From contig JAKSMU010000007.1 of NCBI GenBank assembly GCA_024400455.1, positions 62,001 through 126,000 of the forward strand: a stretch of 64,000 nucleotides of DNA, in the 5' to 3' direction. Below, one piece after another: positions 33,414 to 41,452 of the stretch. The position numbers and the translations under genes are program-made. This stretch comes from Bacteroidales bacterium (GTDB lineage Bacteria; Bacteroidota; Bacteroidia; Bacteroidales; F082). The stretch's first letter is position 1, and the number at the start of each line of letters is the position of its first letter. The notes beneath the pieces were generated by a model, which saw only the letters and a program-made list of their open reading frames with translations, was not told the DNA's origin and searched no databases.

Positions 33414-34553
33414 TCACTTACTTCCCATCCAAACCAATTCATATTTCCGGCTTCCGAGTCCAATTTTCTCACCATGAATGAGTTGTGTCTCCCATTCCGA
33501 TTCGGGTGTCGTGTTTTTGAAATGATCGTGATGGTCGGTGAAACCTTCCTGATGCAGATGGTCGCCAAGCACGGAATTGCGGATTGGTTCGGCTTTCAGA
33601 CACATATCGGCGCAGGCTTGGTCGAGGGCGACTGGGTCGAAGGAGGCGAACATGCCAATATTGGGCAGAATCGGGGCATCGTTTTCGCCGTGGCAGTCGC
33701 AGTATGGCGACACATCGACGATGAGCGAAATGTGGAAATTGTCGCGACCCGAAATGACAGCTTTTGTGTATTCCGCCATCTTGGCATTCAGCACGCTGAG
33801 GGCTTGGTCGGTGGCAAAGTCGATGGCATCGAAATTGCAGGCGCCAAGGCAGCGGCCACAGCCCACGCAATTCTCCTGGTTGACTTGCATTTTCTTGGTC
33901 GTTTCGTCGAACATGAGACCATTGTTGGCACATTCGCGCATGCAGCGTTTGCAGCCACGGCATTTCTCCGCCTTGATGATGGGCTTTCCGTTGGAGTGTT
34001 GGTCTGTCTTGCCGGCACGCGAGCCGCAGCCCATGCCGATATTCTTGATGGCACCACCGAAACCGGTCATTTCGTGGCCTTTGAAGTGCGTCAGGCTGAT
34101 GAAGACATCGGCATCCATGACGGCGCGGCCAATCAAGGCTTCCTTGGTGTATTCGCCGCCTTCGACGGGCACGGCAATGTCGTCGGTGCCTTTCAGGCCG
34201 TCGCCAATGATAACCGGGCAACCGACGGTGAGCGGTGTGAAACCGTTTTCCCAAGCACATTCAAGATGTTCGAGGGCGTTTTTGCGCGAGCCGGGATACA
34301 TGGTGTTGCAGTCGGTGAGGAAAGGCTTCCCGCCCAATTCCTTGACGAGGTCGACGATGGCTTTGGCATAATTCGGGCGCAGATAGCTAATGTTGCCCAA
34401 TTCACCGAAGTGCATCTTGATGGCGACGAATTTGCCATTCATGTCGATGTTTTCAATGCCGGCAGTGCGTGCCAACCGCTTGAGTTTTGCAGGCATGCTT
34501 TCTCCGAAATAACCCGTGCGGAAGTCGGTGTAGTAAACTTTTGAAGTATTCAT
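33414..34553 (-). CDS. DUF362 domain protein with two 4Fe-4S clusters
   Basis: A 379-residue protein. The DUF362 region (KVYYTDFRTG, VAIKMHFGELGNISYLRP, TDCNTMYPGSRKNALEHL, VFISLTHFKGHEMTGFGGAI, KNIGMGCGSRAGK) surrounds a bacterial ferredoxin insert with CRGCKRCMREC and CVGCGRCLGAC, enough for two [4Fe-4S] clusters. Other Cys/His residues appear at YCDCHGEND. The family is redox-related but its reaction is not known. It is the last gene of a tightly packed minus-strand group (37949 to 33414). Confidence 0.85.
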   Translation of the reverse strand: MNTSKVYYTDFRTGYFGESMPAKLKRLARTAGIENIDMNGKFVAIKMHFGELGNISYLRPNYAKAIVDLVKELGGKPFLTDCNTMYPGSRKNALEHLECAWENGFTPLTVGCPVIIGDGLKGTDDIAVPVEGGEYTKEALIGRAVMDADVFISLTHFKGHEMTGFGGAIKNIGMGCGSRAGKTDQHSNGKPIIKAEKCRGCKRCMRECANNGLMFDETTKKMQVNQENCVGCGRCLGACNFDAIDFATDQALSVLNAKMAEYTKAVISGRDNFHISLIVDVSPYCDCHGENDAPILPNIGMFASFDPVALDQACADMCLKAEPIRNSVLGDHLHQEGFTDHHDHFKNTTPESEWETQLIHGEKIGLGSRKYELVWMGSK

Positions 34554-34576
34554 ATTGATTCTGTTTTTAATGATAG

Positions 34577-35041
34577 TTATCTGTCTGATTTGTAATAAAC
34601 GGGTCCTTCCTCGCCATATTGTCCTGAAAAAAGGAATCCTGCCCGTTGAAGGACTTTTTTCGATGCTTCGTTTTCCTCGGTAGTCTCAGCAATGACTTTC
34701 TTGACACCATTTTGCTTCAACGCCCATTCGGAAACCGATAGCAAAGCCTCTGTCATATAGCCGTTGCCACAAAAACCTTCTCTGAGACCATACCCGATTT
34801 CAACCGTTCCGTCATTGCCAACGCCCTTGAAACAGAAATCACCGACGATAGTCCCTGGATTTTCCTTTAGTTCCATGAACCACACGGCATACCACATCCG
34901 TTTTTCGGGATGGTCAAGGCAGCCTTGCAGCATCTCACCGTAGGCTTGCCGCAATTCTTCAATCGTTTCGTTTTCAATCAGATCGCGCATCTCATCATTG
35001 CTGATGGGAAACAGATTCAGTCGTTTGCTTTCAATGTTCAT
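34577..35041 (-). CDS. GNAT (RimJ/RimL-like) acetyltransferase
   Basis: A 154-residue GNAT with RimJ/RimL-type features: MNIESKRLNLFPIS start, GTIVGDFCFKGVGNDGTVEIGYGL, FCGNGYMTEALLSVSEWAL (acetyl-CoA loop), and ENEASKKVLQRAGF. The substrate is unknown. The ATG at 35041 avoids overlap with the YdeI-like gene, which ends 4 bases upstream. Confidence 0.85.
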   Translation of the reverse strand: MNIESKRLNLFPISNDEMRDLIENETIEELRQAYGEMLQGCLDHPEKRMWYAVWFMELKENPGTIVGDFCFKGVGNDGTVEIGYGLREGFCGNGYMTEALLSVSEWALKQNGVKKVIAETTEENEASKKVLQRAGFLFSGQYGEEGPVYYKSDR

Positions 35042-35045
35042 TTTC

Positions 35046-35606
35046 TTACTTGTAGTATTTTTCAATGCCTCCGTAACCTTTTATCAATTTGTTGGCTTTG
35101 GTCTTACCGATGAAATTTGCAAGGCGCTTACGAAACTCATCGGGTCGTTTGCGTGCCGCATCGATGTAGGCAACCCGAATGCGGCGGTAGGAATCCGAAA
35201 ATCTTTCAAAGTTGACCAAAGTCTCTGGGTCTTTCTTGATTTCAGCCAAAATATCCTCCGGAAAAATGAATGGCTCGTTGATGACAGGCAGCACCAATGG
35301 TCTGACTTTCGGATGAATCATTCCCTGGCTCTCGAGCCAAATCAGCCGTTCGATGTTTGGACGCGAATAAGGGCTTCCTTCCCGCCTTGGTGTGAAGCGA
35401 CGAATTCCATGCGTGTTGTCGAGTGTGCCTGCTTGACCGTCAATCCAGCCGAAACAAAGCGCTTCCTCGACAGCATCGTTGTATGAAATGCTTTGCTCAC
35501 CCGCCACTTTCGTAGGGAAAACGAACCAGATTTCTTTCTCCGTCTCGAAATGTTCGCTGAGCCATCTGCGCCATTCGGCGCGGTCGTTGGCTTTAAAAGT
35601 GTTCAT
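35046..35606 (-). CDS. YdeI/OmpD-associated family protein
   Basis: A 186-residue protein. Family marks: FKANDRAEWRRWLSEHFETE, EIWFVFPTKVAGEQSISYNDAVEEAL, CFGWIDGQAGTLD, RRFTPRREGSPYS, and the helical C-terminus with FERFSDSYRRIRVAYID and ANKLIKGYGG. Some members are linked to bacteriocin resistance; no firm activity is known. Its ATG overlaps the stop of the upstream GNAT gene by 4 bases, showing translational coupling. Confidence 0.85.
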   Translation of the reverse strand: MNTFKANDRAEWRRWLSEHFETEKEIWFVFPTKVAGEQSISYNDAVEEALCFGWIDGQAGTLDNTHGIRRFTPRREGSPYSRPNIERLIWLESQGMIHPKVRPLVLPVINEPFIFPEDILAEIKKDPETLVNFERFSDSYRRIRVAYIDAARKRPDEFRKRLANFIGKTKANKLIKGYGGIEKYYK

Positions 35607-36145
35607 CGTTTTTGCTCCCATTCTTTTTGTGTCAGCCTGGTAATGTGCTCGGTACGAATGTCGTCCATCAGTTTCCAATAGATGTCCTTGTTGGTGTGAT
35701 GATAGACGAAACCACATTTTTCCTGCACGCGTTTCGATTTGGCGTTGCCTTCGAAATAGCCGCACCAAAGCGTTTCAAGATTTAAATCTACAAAGGCGTG
35801 ACGGATCAATTCTTTCGTAGCTTCGGGAATTAATCCCATACCCCAGAAAGGCACGCCAATCCAGTAACCGATTTCGCCTTCCGTTTCGGGCAAATCGAGG
35901 TTGCTTTGTGTGCCAATCATCAAGCCAATGCTACCGATGGCCTTGTTGTCCGTTTTCAAGCAAACGGCGTATGTCTCATTGACAGCCAGTACATTACGGA
36001 TAATTTCACGGCTGTTTTCAACGCTGGTATGTGTCGGCCAGCCCGCTATGGGACCGACTGCCGGGTCTTTGGCAAACGCAAACAGGCTCTCTGCATCATC
36101 TTCGCACCACGGACGCAATATCAGTCTTTCCGTTTCCATGTTCAT
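35603..36145 (-). CDS. GNAT (RimJ/RimL-like) acetyltransferase
   Basis: A 180-residue GNAT: METERLILRPWCEDDAESLF start, KTDNKAIGSIGLMIG, EIGYWIGVPFWGMGLIPEAT (acetyl-CoA loop), and NLETLWCGYFEGNAKSKRVQ then EKCGF. Substrate unknown; relatives acetylate ribosomal proteins or small amines. Both ends overlap neighbours by 4 bases (stop with the next ATG, start with the previous stop), so it is part of a coupled run. Confidence 0.87.
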   Translation of the reverse strand: MNMETERLILRPWCEDDAESLFAFAKDPAVGPIAGWPTHTSVENSREIIRNVLAVNETYAVCLKTDNKAIGSIGLMIGTQSNLDLPETEGEIGYWIGVPFWGMGLIPEATKELIRHAFVDLNLETLWCGYFEGNAKSKRVQEKCGFVYHHTNKDIYWKLMDDIRTEHITRLTQKEWEQKR

Positions 36146-36492
36146 TTCATCAATTCGGCCCACACCTTGCCTTGGCGGCAAAATACGGTGTAAATCTTCG
36201 CTCCTTTGACTTGCGCCACACGAGCCTCTGCAGCCTGTTCGGGAAAGAGACGGATAAGCCCGACACGGTCGTAACGCTCCACCACGATGGCGACAATGAA
36301 GTCGTCCTTCGTCATCGGACAGGCGTATTCCAGCAAATATTCTCCGTCCATCTCGGTGATGGTGGGAATGGTGTTCTCTTTTTCAATGGCTACGGGTTCG
36401 ATTTTTCTTCCGCAACATTCGATTTGCGCCTTGCCGTAAGCGATGCCAACATTCTTGCAGTTGGGACAATAATAGATGTTTAACTTGTTCAT
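36142..36492 (-). CDS. Hypothetical small zinc-ribbon protein
   Basis: A 116-residue protein with Cys9, Cys12, Cys26 and Cys27 (CPNC ... ECCGR) forming a likely metal knuckle at the N-terminus, then an alpha/beta region with FIVAIVVERYDRVGLIRLFP and a C-terminal strand KIYTVFCRQGKVWAELMK. The first part recalls rubredoxin- or desulfoferrodoxin-like ribbons, and the family is not one I can name. It is coupled by a 4-base overlap to the GNAT downstream and starts 3 bases after the acyltransferase gene. Confidence 0.65.
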   Translation of the reverse strand: MNKLNIYYCPNCKNVGIAYGKAQIECCGRKIEPVAIEKENTIPTITEMDGEYLLEYACPMTKDDFIVAIVVERYDRVGLIRLFPEQAAEARVAQVKGAKIYTVFCRQGKVWAELMK

Positions 36493-36495
36493 TGT

Positions 36496-37611
36496 TTATT
36501 CCTTTCTTTTCTTGATACCCAACACACACCATCTGATGAACGGGATGCGCTTCAAAATCTCGTAGATAGCCGGCGAAAGCAACATAACAGCAGCGGTGAG
36601 TATAACATACATTGCCCAAGGCGAAAGCGATGTGTATTGTTTCATCTGATAGCCCAAAGCAACTACTACAAGGTAATGAACGATGTAGATTCCGAAACTC
36701 GATCTGGTCATGTAATCGGCAAACTTGTTGGTTCTGTTGAACCATGCCTTGAAACAGCCCAACATGGCGAGAATCATCAGCCAGGCGTAGAGGCAGTTGA
36801 GCCAGCCGGAAAGGAAGTCGGGATCGGTATTGCACTTGCCCCAACCCGACAGAACCAAAGCTACACACGATGCCGCTGCACAGATGAACATGGGCAGATG
36901 TATACTTTCGACCTTGTCTTGGACCTCGTCGTGCGAGAAGACGAAATAGCCCAACAGGAACGGAATGAAATAGGTCAGAGGCTTGTATAGGTTGTACAAA
37001 CCATCAAGACTCTCGGGGCGCGGATTGAAGATGAGCACTTGCGAGCCCAACCAGACCAACACGCCGAGCAGAATGATGACCGCAATGTTTGCCTTGCCGC
37101 ACCAGTTCCAAAATCGGTCACGACAATCAATCTTCTTGATGAGGACAATAAGCAGCGAGAAGAGCCACAGGTCTTGGATGAACCACAGAGGTCCAATCCC
37201 ACTGAATGTGCAGATGAAATATCTTCCAATGGCGGGAACGTTGTCGAAAATACCCATGCCGCGAGCCACGGCGGTGTTGAAATAGCCTGTCATCCAATGA
37301 TAGACGAACAGGCCGATGGTTGATGGCACCAACAGCTTCAAAGTACGGCTCTTGATGAATTGTTTGCCGGTCTGCTTGTCCAAGGCGTAGCGCGCCGAGA
37401 TGCCGGCCACCAGGAAAAGCAGCATCATGAACCAAGGGTAGAGGATGTACATCACCGCATCTTGCGGTTGTTTCATCGGATCATCGACAAAGCCGCCGAT
37501 GCCGCCGAAAACGCCCTTGTTGTTGAAAAAATAAATGACGTGGTAGAATAGCACCAAAAGTACTGTGACCCACCTGAGATTGTCAATCCAATGTTTTCTC
37601 ATGATTTTCAA
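36496..37611 (-). CDS. Acyltransferase family 3 membrane protein
   Basis: A 371-residue polytopic membrane protein of the acyltransferase-3 (OafA/YrhL-like) family, with about ten hydrophobic segments. The conserved N-terminal HWIDNLRWVTVLLVLFYHV contains the catalytic-site His, and FSGIGPLWFIQDLWLFSLL is the next conserved helix. It probably O-acetylates a cell-surface glycan or small molecule. Start may be at 37611 or at a second ATG (37602). It follows a broken DUF3795 gene by 2 bases. Confidence 0.88.
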   Translation of the reverse strand: MKIMRKHWIDNLRWVTVLLVLFYHVIYFFNNKGVFGGIGGFVDDPMKQPQDAVMYILYPWFMMLLFLVAGISARYALDKQTGKQFIKSRTLKLLVPSTIGLFVYHWMTGYFNTAVARGMGIFDNVPAIGRYFICTFSGIGPLWFIQDLWLFSLLIVLIKKIDCRDRFWNWCGKANIAVIILLGVLVWLGSQVLIFNPRPESLDGLYNLYKPLTYFIPFLLGYFVFSHDEVQDKVESIHLPMFICAAASCVALVLSGWGKCNTDPDFLSGWLNCLYAWLMILAMLGCFKAWFNRTNKFADYMTRSSFGIYIVHYLVVVALGYQMKQYTSLSPWAMYVILTAAVMLLSPAIYEILKRIPFIRWCVLGIKKRKE

Positions 37612-37613
37612 AT

Positions 37614-37949
37614 TTATTGTTCCTTAAGGTTTTGTTTCGCTTCGTCGCTGTTTTCCAAAAGGGCCCCGACATTCTTGCAACTGTTCATTTCGGCGCATTT
37701 GCCGCAACTTTCAAGTTTCTTGCTCATGGCACACTTGCGTATTTCGCACTAGTCGCTGCAATAATAGGTTTTCGGGCCTTCGCCACGGCATCCCAAGCAG
37801 TTGATGTGTTCGGGCAGGATTTCAATGTTGTTCAATTTGCTCCACTTGTCAGCGACCTTTTTTCTCAAATTGTTGTCGTCGTTAATCGTTGCGATGCGGG
37901 CTTCGCATTTTTCGCAATCCAGTCCGCAAAACGCTATCATCTCTTTCAT
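37614..37949 (-). pseudogene. DUF3795 protein interrupted by one in-frame amber codon
   Basis: From ATG at 37949 the frame reads MKEMIAFCGLDCEKCEARIA ... NCLGCRGEGPKTYYCSD, then TAG at 37749-37751, then continues in the same frame with CEIRKCAMSKKLESCGKCAE and MNSCKNVGALLENSDEAKQ to a TAA at 37614. Both halves are needed for a normal DUF3795 Cys-rich domain, and the amber falls between paired Cys residues where the family has one residue, often Leu (TTG to TAG is one base change). Genes elsewhere in the window end normally in TAG, so recoding is unlikely. A sequencing error is the other explanation. Confidence 0.8.
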
Positions 37950-37971
37950 TTTCAATTTGTTATTTTGGTTA

Positions 37972-39402
37972 TTATTTCTTCGTAGTGAATGAAATGAAAT
38001 GCGTCCCGACAGTCGGGTAGCCATCAACGGAAAAGAAATGGTCTCCCAAAATGCTGAAAGAATAATGCGTGTCGGGTTTCAGGTCAAACTGAACGGTAAT
38101 GGTTTTTTGGTCTTCGCTCCATGAAAATGATTCCATTACTGCTCCTGCAAAAGAAGGAAATTCTCCACCATCGTTTCCTTTGCCAAGGTGTATGCTGTTT
38201 TGCATAGGCTTGTCGAAAGTAATCGTCATTTCCGATTTTCCTGCCGGAATGTCGGTGCTGCCGTTTTTGATGCTGCAACTGACGACATGTGCGCACTGCT
38301 TTTGATAGGCTTTCAGCTCCTTTTTGTATTTCCTGACGTTGAATCCGTTAATATCCTTGATTAACTGCGGCATGTAACTTTCAATGTCGGGATAAACATT
38401 GCGTTGCTTTTCGTATTGCGCCAAGGATTCCACCATGGTTTGAGTCAAAAGAAAACTTCTTTCACTGGCAATCAGAGAATTGATGTCGGCATTTGGATTG
38501 TGAGCCATAATGTATCTGATGACGCAACTCCGCACAAAGGTTTCGTTCATCATGGTGAGGGACGAGCCGTAAGCCTGCCGCGTCAACTTTTCTTTCTTTA
38601 ATTCAAAAACCTTGTCGGCTTTTTTCTCCATTCCAGCCCAATATTTCGCATTCAGAGGATTGCAATAGGCATGACAAAATTCATGGATGACAATAGGAAG
38701 CACAATCTTAATCTGATAACAAGCATTACCCAATGAATCGGGTTTCGCGCAACCAATGACAGGCGATAAAACATTCTGTCCGTCAATGCGTTGTGAAGAA
38801 CAACCGTAATTTTGCCAACCGACTAAAAAATTTAGGATAATTTTAAAATCGGCATTTTGGCGAGGACCGAAAAAAGTGTCGAACCAGGAAAAGTCGAGCG
38901 CAGAACGGATATCGTTGTTGAAAGTCTCGGTGGCTTGGTTTCTAACGGGAAGCGTGCTTTCATACCATTCATGAAAATGGCTCTTGTGATAGAAATCGGA
39001 AAGCGGTGCCAGAAAATCCTGTTTCTGCTGCTCAGTCCAACGGTCGAAAGACTTGTCGCCGCCTTCTTTGTAATTCTTGTCAATCGAAATAAGTCCTTGA
39101 TTGTCAGTTGGTAAAACAAGGTGAAGCGCATAACTCACAACGGCATCGTAACTGACTGCTGTTTCATAGTATTCTTTTGCCAACGCAATCACTTCGTGAG
39201 TTTTGTAAGGTTCAAAATAGTTATCAACGGCGGCGGCATATTCTTCCATCAGGCAGCGGTTGTATTCATCGCAATCTGCCAAGCGGAAAACCACAGCCAT
39301 AAGGTCGGCACGTTCATCGAATGAAACAGGGATTTCGGTTTGCGAAATGCCTAATAAAGGCATGAAAACCAAAAGAATAAAGGATAATGTTACTTTTTTC
39401 AT
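37972..39402 (-). CDS. DUF4932-type putative metallopeptidase with Ig-like tail
   Basis: A 476-residue exported protein: signal peptide (MKKVTLSFILLVFMPLLGISQ), a helical domain with the zinc motif IVIHEFCHAYCNPL (HExxH, near residue 240) and a downstream SSLTMMNETFVRSCVIRY that may give the third ligand. It ends in a beta-sandwich of the SbsA/Ig-like type (SEMTITFDKPMQNSI, TITVQFDLKPDTHYSFSI). The family is a predicted zinc peptidase; no substrate is known. It starts the tight minus-strand group and precedes the DUF3795 remnant by 22 bases. Confidence 0.78.
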   Translation of the reverse strand: MKKVTLSFILLVFMPLLGISQTEIPVSFDERADLMAVVFRLADCDEYNRCLMEEYAAAVDNYFEPYKTHEVIALAKEYYETAVSYDAVVSYALHLVLPTDNQGLISIDKNYKEGGDKSFDRWTEQQKQDFLAPLSDFYHKSHFHEWYESTLPVRNQATETFNNDIRSALDFSWFDTFFGPRQNADFKIILNFLVGWQNYGCSSQRIDGQNVLSPVIGCAKPDSLGNACYQIKIVLPIVIHEFCHAYCNPLNAKYWAGMEKKADKVFELKKEKLTRQAYGSSLTMMNETFVRSCVIRYIMAHNPNADINSLIASERSFLLTQTMVESLAQYEKQRNVYPDIESYMPQLIKDINGFNVRKYKKELKAYQKQCAHVVSCSIKNGSTDIPAGKSEMTITFDKPMQNSIHLGKGNDGGEFPSFAGAVMESFSWSEDQKTITVQFDLKPDTHYSFSILGDHFFSVDGYPTVGTHFISFTTKK

Positions 39403-39463
39403 GATAATTGGAATTTGATAGTTAATTTGATAGTTGTTTGATTTTCAAAAATATGATTATTCC

Positions 39464-40546
39464 TTATTGAATGCAAATCGGCTTTGAAATGATTCCGGTC
39501 TCGGTCAGAACGCGGATGAGATAAATGCCTGCATTTGAACTTTCCAGATTGATTTCATAAAGTTCATTGTCAACATTTTCCGATTTAAAGCATTGCCCCA
39601 AAGCATTGAATATTTCAATGTGTTTCATACCTTCCGCTTCAATGGTGAAATGCCCGTTTGAAGGATTCGGATAAATGCTGACAGATGGTGAAACTTTTTC
39701 GCTCACTTTGGTGTCATCTTTCGGAATGATATTCAGGATGATGCCTTCCAATTCGGTGAGGTTGTAGAAGAAATCGGGGTCGGGAATGAGGTACCAGCCG
39801 TCGTAACTGCCGCCGTAGCCGAAATTCATGTGATATTTTCCATCAGACTCGCGGTAGCCGTCAACCACCACATTGTGACCGTTTTGCCCGTCGGGACTTT
39901 CCACGGCGAGATGAGCCGGATAACCGTTTTGCAGGTTGTCAATCAACAAGTCGTACATTTCGTCACAAGGGTCTTTGTAGAGCACGCAGTCATCGAAACC
40001 GAAACGCTTGTAGGCATCGTAGGCTTGCTCAACATAGAATGTGCCCGAACCGCTTGATGTATACACCTGCGTGCAGGCCGTGCCACAGGCAAACACAATG
40101 GCAGCTGCCAGGTCGTTAGTGACATCTTCGCCCATGGCAAAGAGCTCATCGGCATCGTCAAGGTATTGGTTCAAAGTCTCAAATGATGGAAAACCGATGG
40201 TCTCCCAATCATCGTCGATGTCGTAGTTGCGTCCGGCATAGTTGTGGCGGTAGTCATCGCTGTCATCAAAGCGTGTGCCTTGCGTAGTGCGCAGATAGTT
40301 GATAATCTGTCCCATGGCAACGGCTGGGCAGCCGGCGTAGCTATTCGAATTGGTGACTGGGTCGCGCGGACACATTTTATTATAAGGCGCGTCTTGCGTC
40401 CAGTGTGAGGTCATCAGGAAGTCGCCTTTGATGTTATCGGCTTTTGCCTCAGCCAAAGCCTTTGGAAGCGGACTGATGTTTTTTGCAGGTTGTGCATAAA
40501 TGTTTAATGCACACAGAATCAATAGGAATAGAAATGCTTTTTTCAT
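39464..40546 (-). CDS. C10 (streptopain-like) cysteine peptidase with T9SS sorting domain
   Basis: A 360-residue secreted protease. The signal peptide is MKKAFLFLLILCALNIYAQ. The C10 catalytic Cys73 lies in SYAGCPAVAMGQIINYL, and His224 in QNGHNVVVDGYRESDG; MNFGYGGSYDGWY is the conserved C-terminal box. Pro-segment remains are very short (residues ~20-40), unlike SpeB zymogens. The last ~75 residues form a T9SS type A sorting domain (IYPNPSNGHFTIEA, SNAGIYLIRV). It lies 12 bases after the TetR gene on the same strand, so it is probably under TetR control. Confidence 0.88.
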   Translation of the reverse strand: MKKAFLFLLILCALNIYAQPAKNISPLPKALAEAKADNIKGDFLMTSHWTQDAPYNKMCPRDPVTNSNSYAGCPAVAMGQIINYLRTTQGTRFDDSDDYRHNYAGRNYDIDDDWETIGFPSFETLNQYLDDADELFAMGEDVTNDLAAAIVFACGTACTQVYTSSGSGTFYVEQAYDAYKRFGFDDCVLYKDPCDEMYDLLIDNLQNGYPAHLAVESPDGQNGHNVVVDGYRESDGKYHMNFGYGGSYDGWYLIPDPDFFYNLTELEGIILNIIPKDDTKVSEKVSPSVSIYPNPSNGHFTIEAEGMKHIEIFNALGQCFKSENVDNELYEINLESSNAGIYLIRVLTETGIISKPICIQ

Positions 40547-40558
40547 TTTGATTATGTT

Positions 40559-41194
40559 TTATTGTTGTTTTTCCAGGTATTCGATGATGCTTGTCTCTTT
40601 CTCGTTTTCGGAGCGGAGATGTGGAGTAGGGCTGACCAATGGTTTCCCGGATTTGAGGAATGACAGAGTGGAGACGAATTGCAGCGAAATCATCTCGCTG
40701 ACGAGTTCGTCGAAATAGAAAGTCGGGTCTTTGCTGCTCAACAATGCCAATCCGCAGACAAACACCCACAGTTGTCCAAAGAGCTTGATGGCTTGTTCTT
40801 TGCTGATGCCATAATCGCTGCAAATAACATCCAAACATTCCATGGCTTTTGGGTGAATCTCGTTCGAAACATCAGCATCCTTATGAAAGAAAAGCAGGTT
40901 GAATAGGTTTTGTTCTTCGCGGGCAAATCGTACAAGCCGCAATCCGAATTCCTTAAACGCTGGCGTATAGTCATTTACATCGGCCACATAATCGGAAAAG
41001 AGTTGCTGTGCCGCTTTCTTGACATCGGCGTTGACCTCTTCCATGTTATTATATAAGGTGAAAATCGGTCGTGAGGAACTGCCCAATGCCGCCCCCAATT
41101 CGCGTGCCGTGAGGGCATCAATTCCCTTTTGGCGCACCAAATCCAGGGCTTTCTCCACCATTTCTTCTTTCGTAAACAATGCTTTTCTTGGCAT
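40559..41194 (-). CDS. TetR/AcrR family transcriptional regulator
   Basis: A 211-residue regulator. The N-terminal helix-turn-helix is MVEKALDLVRQKGIDALTAR followed by ELGAALGSSSRPIFTLYNNM, and the remaining helices form the ligand-binding dimer domain. The upstream region has a full promoter and a perfect 20-bp palindrome overlapping its -7 box (41234-41253), so it is expected to repress itself and the co-transcribed C10 protease gene downstream. The inducer is unknown. Confidence 0.9.
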   Translation of the reverse strand: MPRKALFTKEEMVEKALDLVRQKGIDALTARELGAALGSSSRPIFTLYNNMEEVNADVKKAAQQLFSDYVADVNDYTPAFKEFGLRLVRFAREEQNLFNLLFFHKDADVSNEIHPKAMECLDVICSDYGISKEQAIKLFGQLWVFVCGLALLSSKDPTFYFDELVSEMISLQFVSTLSFLKSGKPLVSPTPHLRSENEKETSIIEYLEKQQ

Positions 41195-41233
41195 ATATCG
41201 TTGATTTATTGCATACTATTCTAAAACACATGT

Positions 41234-41253
41234 TTTGCAACAAGTGTTGCAAA
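41234..41253. promoter_or_regulatory. Probable TetR operator
   Basis: TTTGCAACA-AG-TGTTGCAAA is a perfect inverted repeat of 9 bp arms around AG. It overlaps the downstream edge of the -7 box (41250-41257) of the minus-strand TetR promoter, the typical place for autorepression. Confidence 0.75.
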
Positions 41254-41279
41254 TATATAAAAATTCATTCTTATGCAAA
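41250..41279 (-). promoter_or_regulatory. Promoter of the TetR gene
   Basis: On the minus strand TTTG (41276-41279) precedes TATATTTG (41250-41257) by 18 bases. Confidence 0.65.
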
Positions 41280-41328
41280 AAAATTTAGATAAAATTATTG
41301 TTTTGGGGATCCTGGAATGATGATAGAA

Positions 41329-41427
41329 ATTTTGCGCTCAGATGCAAATTTGAAGAAAAAGATTTTGCGCTCAGATGCAAATTTAAAGAAAAAGATTTTG
41401 CGCTCATCGACAAATTTGTATCTTTGC
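41329..41427 (+). repeat. Tandem 33-bp repeats upstream of the first DUF4143 ATPase
   Basis: Two nearly identical 33-base units (41329-41361 and 41362-41394, one base different) beginning ATTTTGCGCTCA are followed by a third diverging unit (41395-41427) that merges into the ATPase promoter. Each unit carries the TTTG that can serve as a -33 element. Confidence 0.8.
41397..41426 (+). promoter_or_regulatory. Promoter of the first DUF4143 ATPase
   Basis: TTTG at 41397-41400 (inside the third repeat unit) and TATCTTTG at 41419-41426 are separated by 18 bases. The ATG is at 41453. Confidence 0.7.
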
Positions 41428-41452
41428 AGCTGAATTTGTAATGTAAATCACT

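Noticed and set aside
37749..37751. Amber codon translated as pyrrolysine or by a recoded genetic code
   Set aside because: Other genes in the window end in TAG next to non-coding sequence or terminators, and the family has an ordinary residue at this site.
39410..39450. TTTGATAGTT repeats before the DUF4932 gene
   Set aside because: Only about two and a half short AT-rich copies are present; this can easily arise by chance and carries no clear promoter spacing.
41329..41427. 33-bp repeats as a mini CRISPR array
   Set aside because: The units are directly adjacent with no spacers, and no cas genes are nearby.
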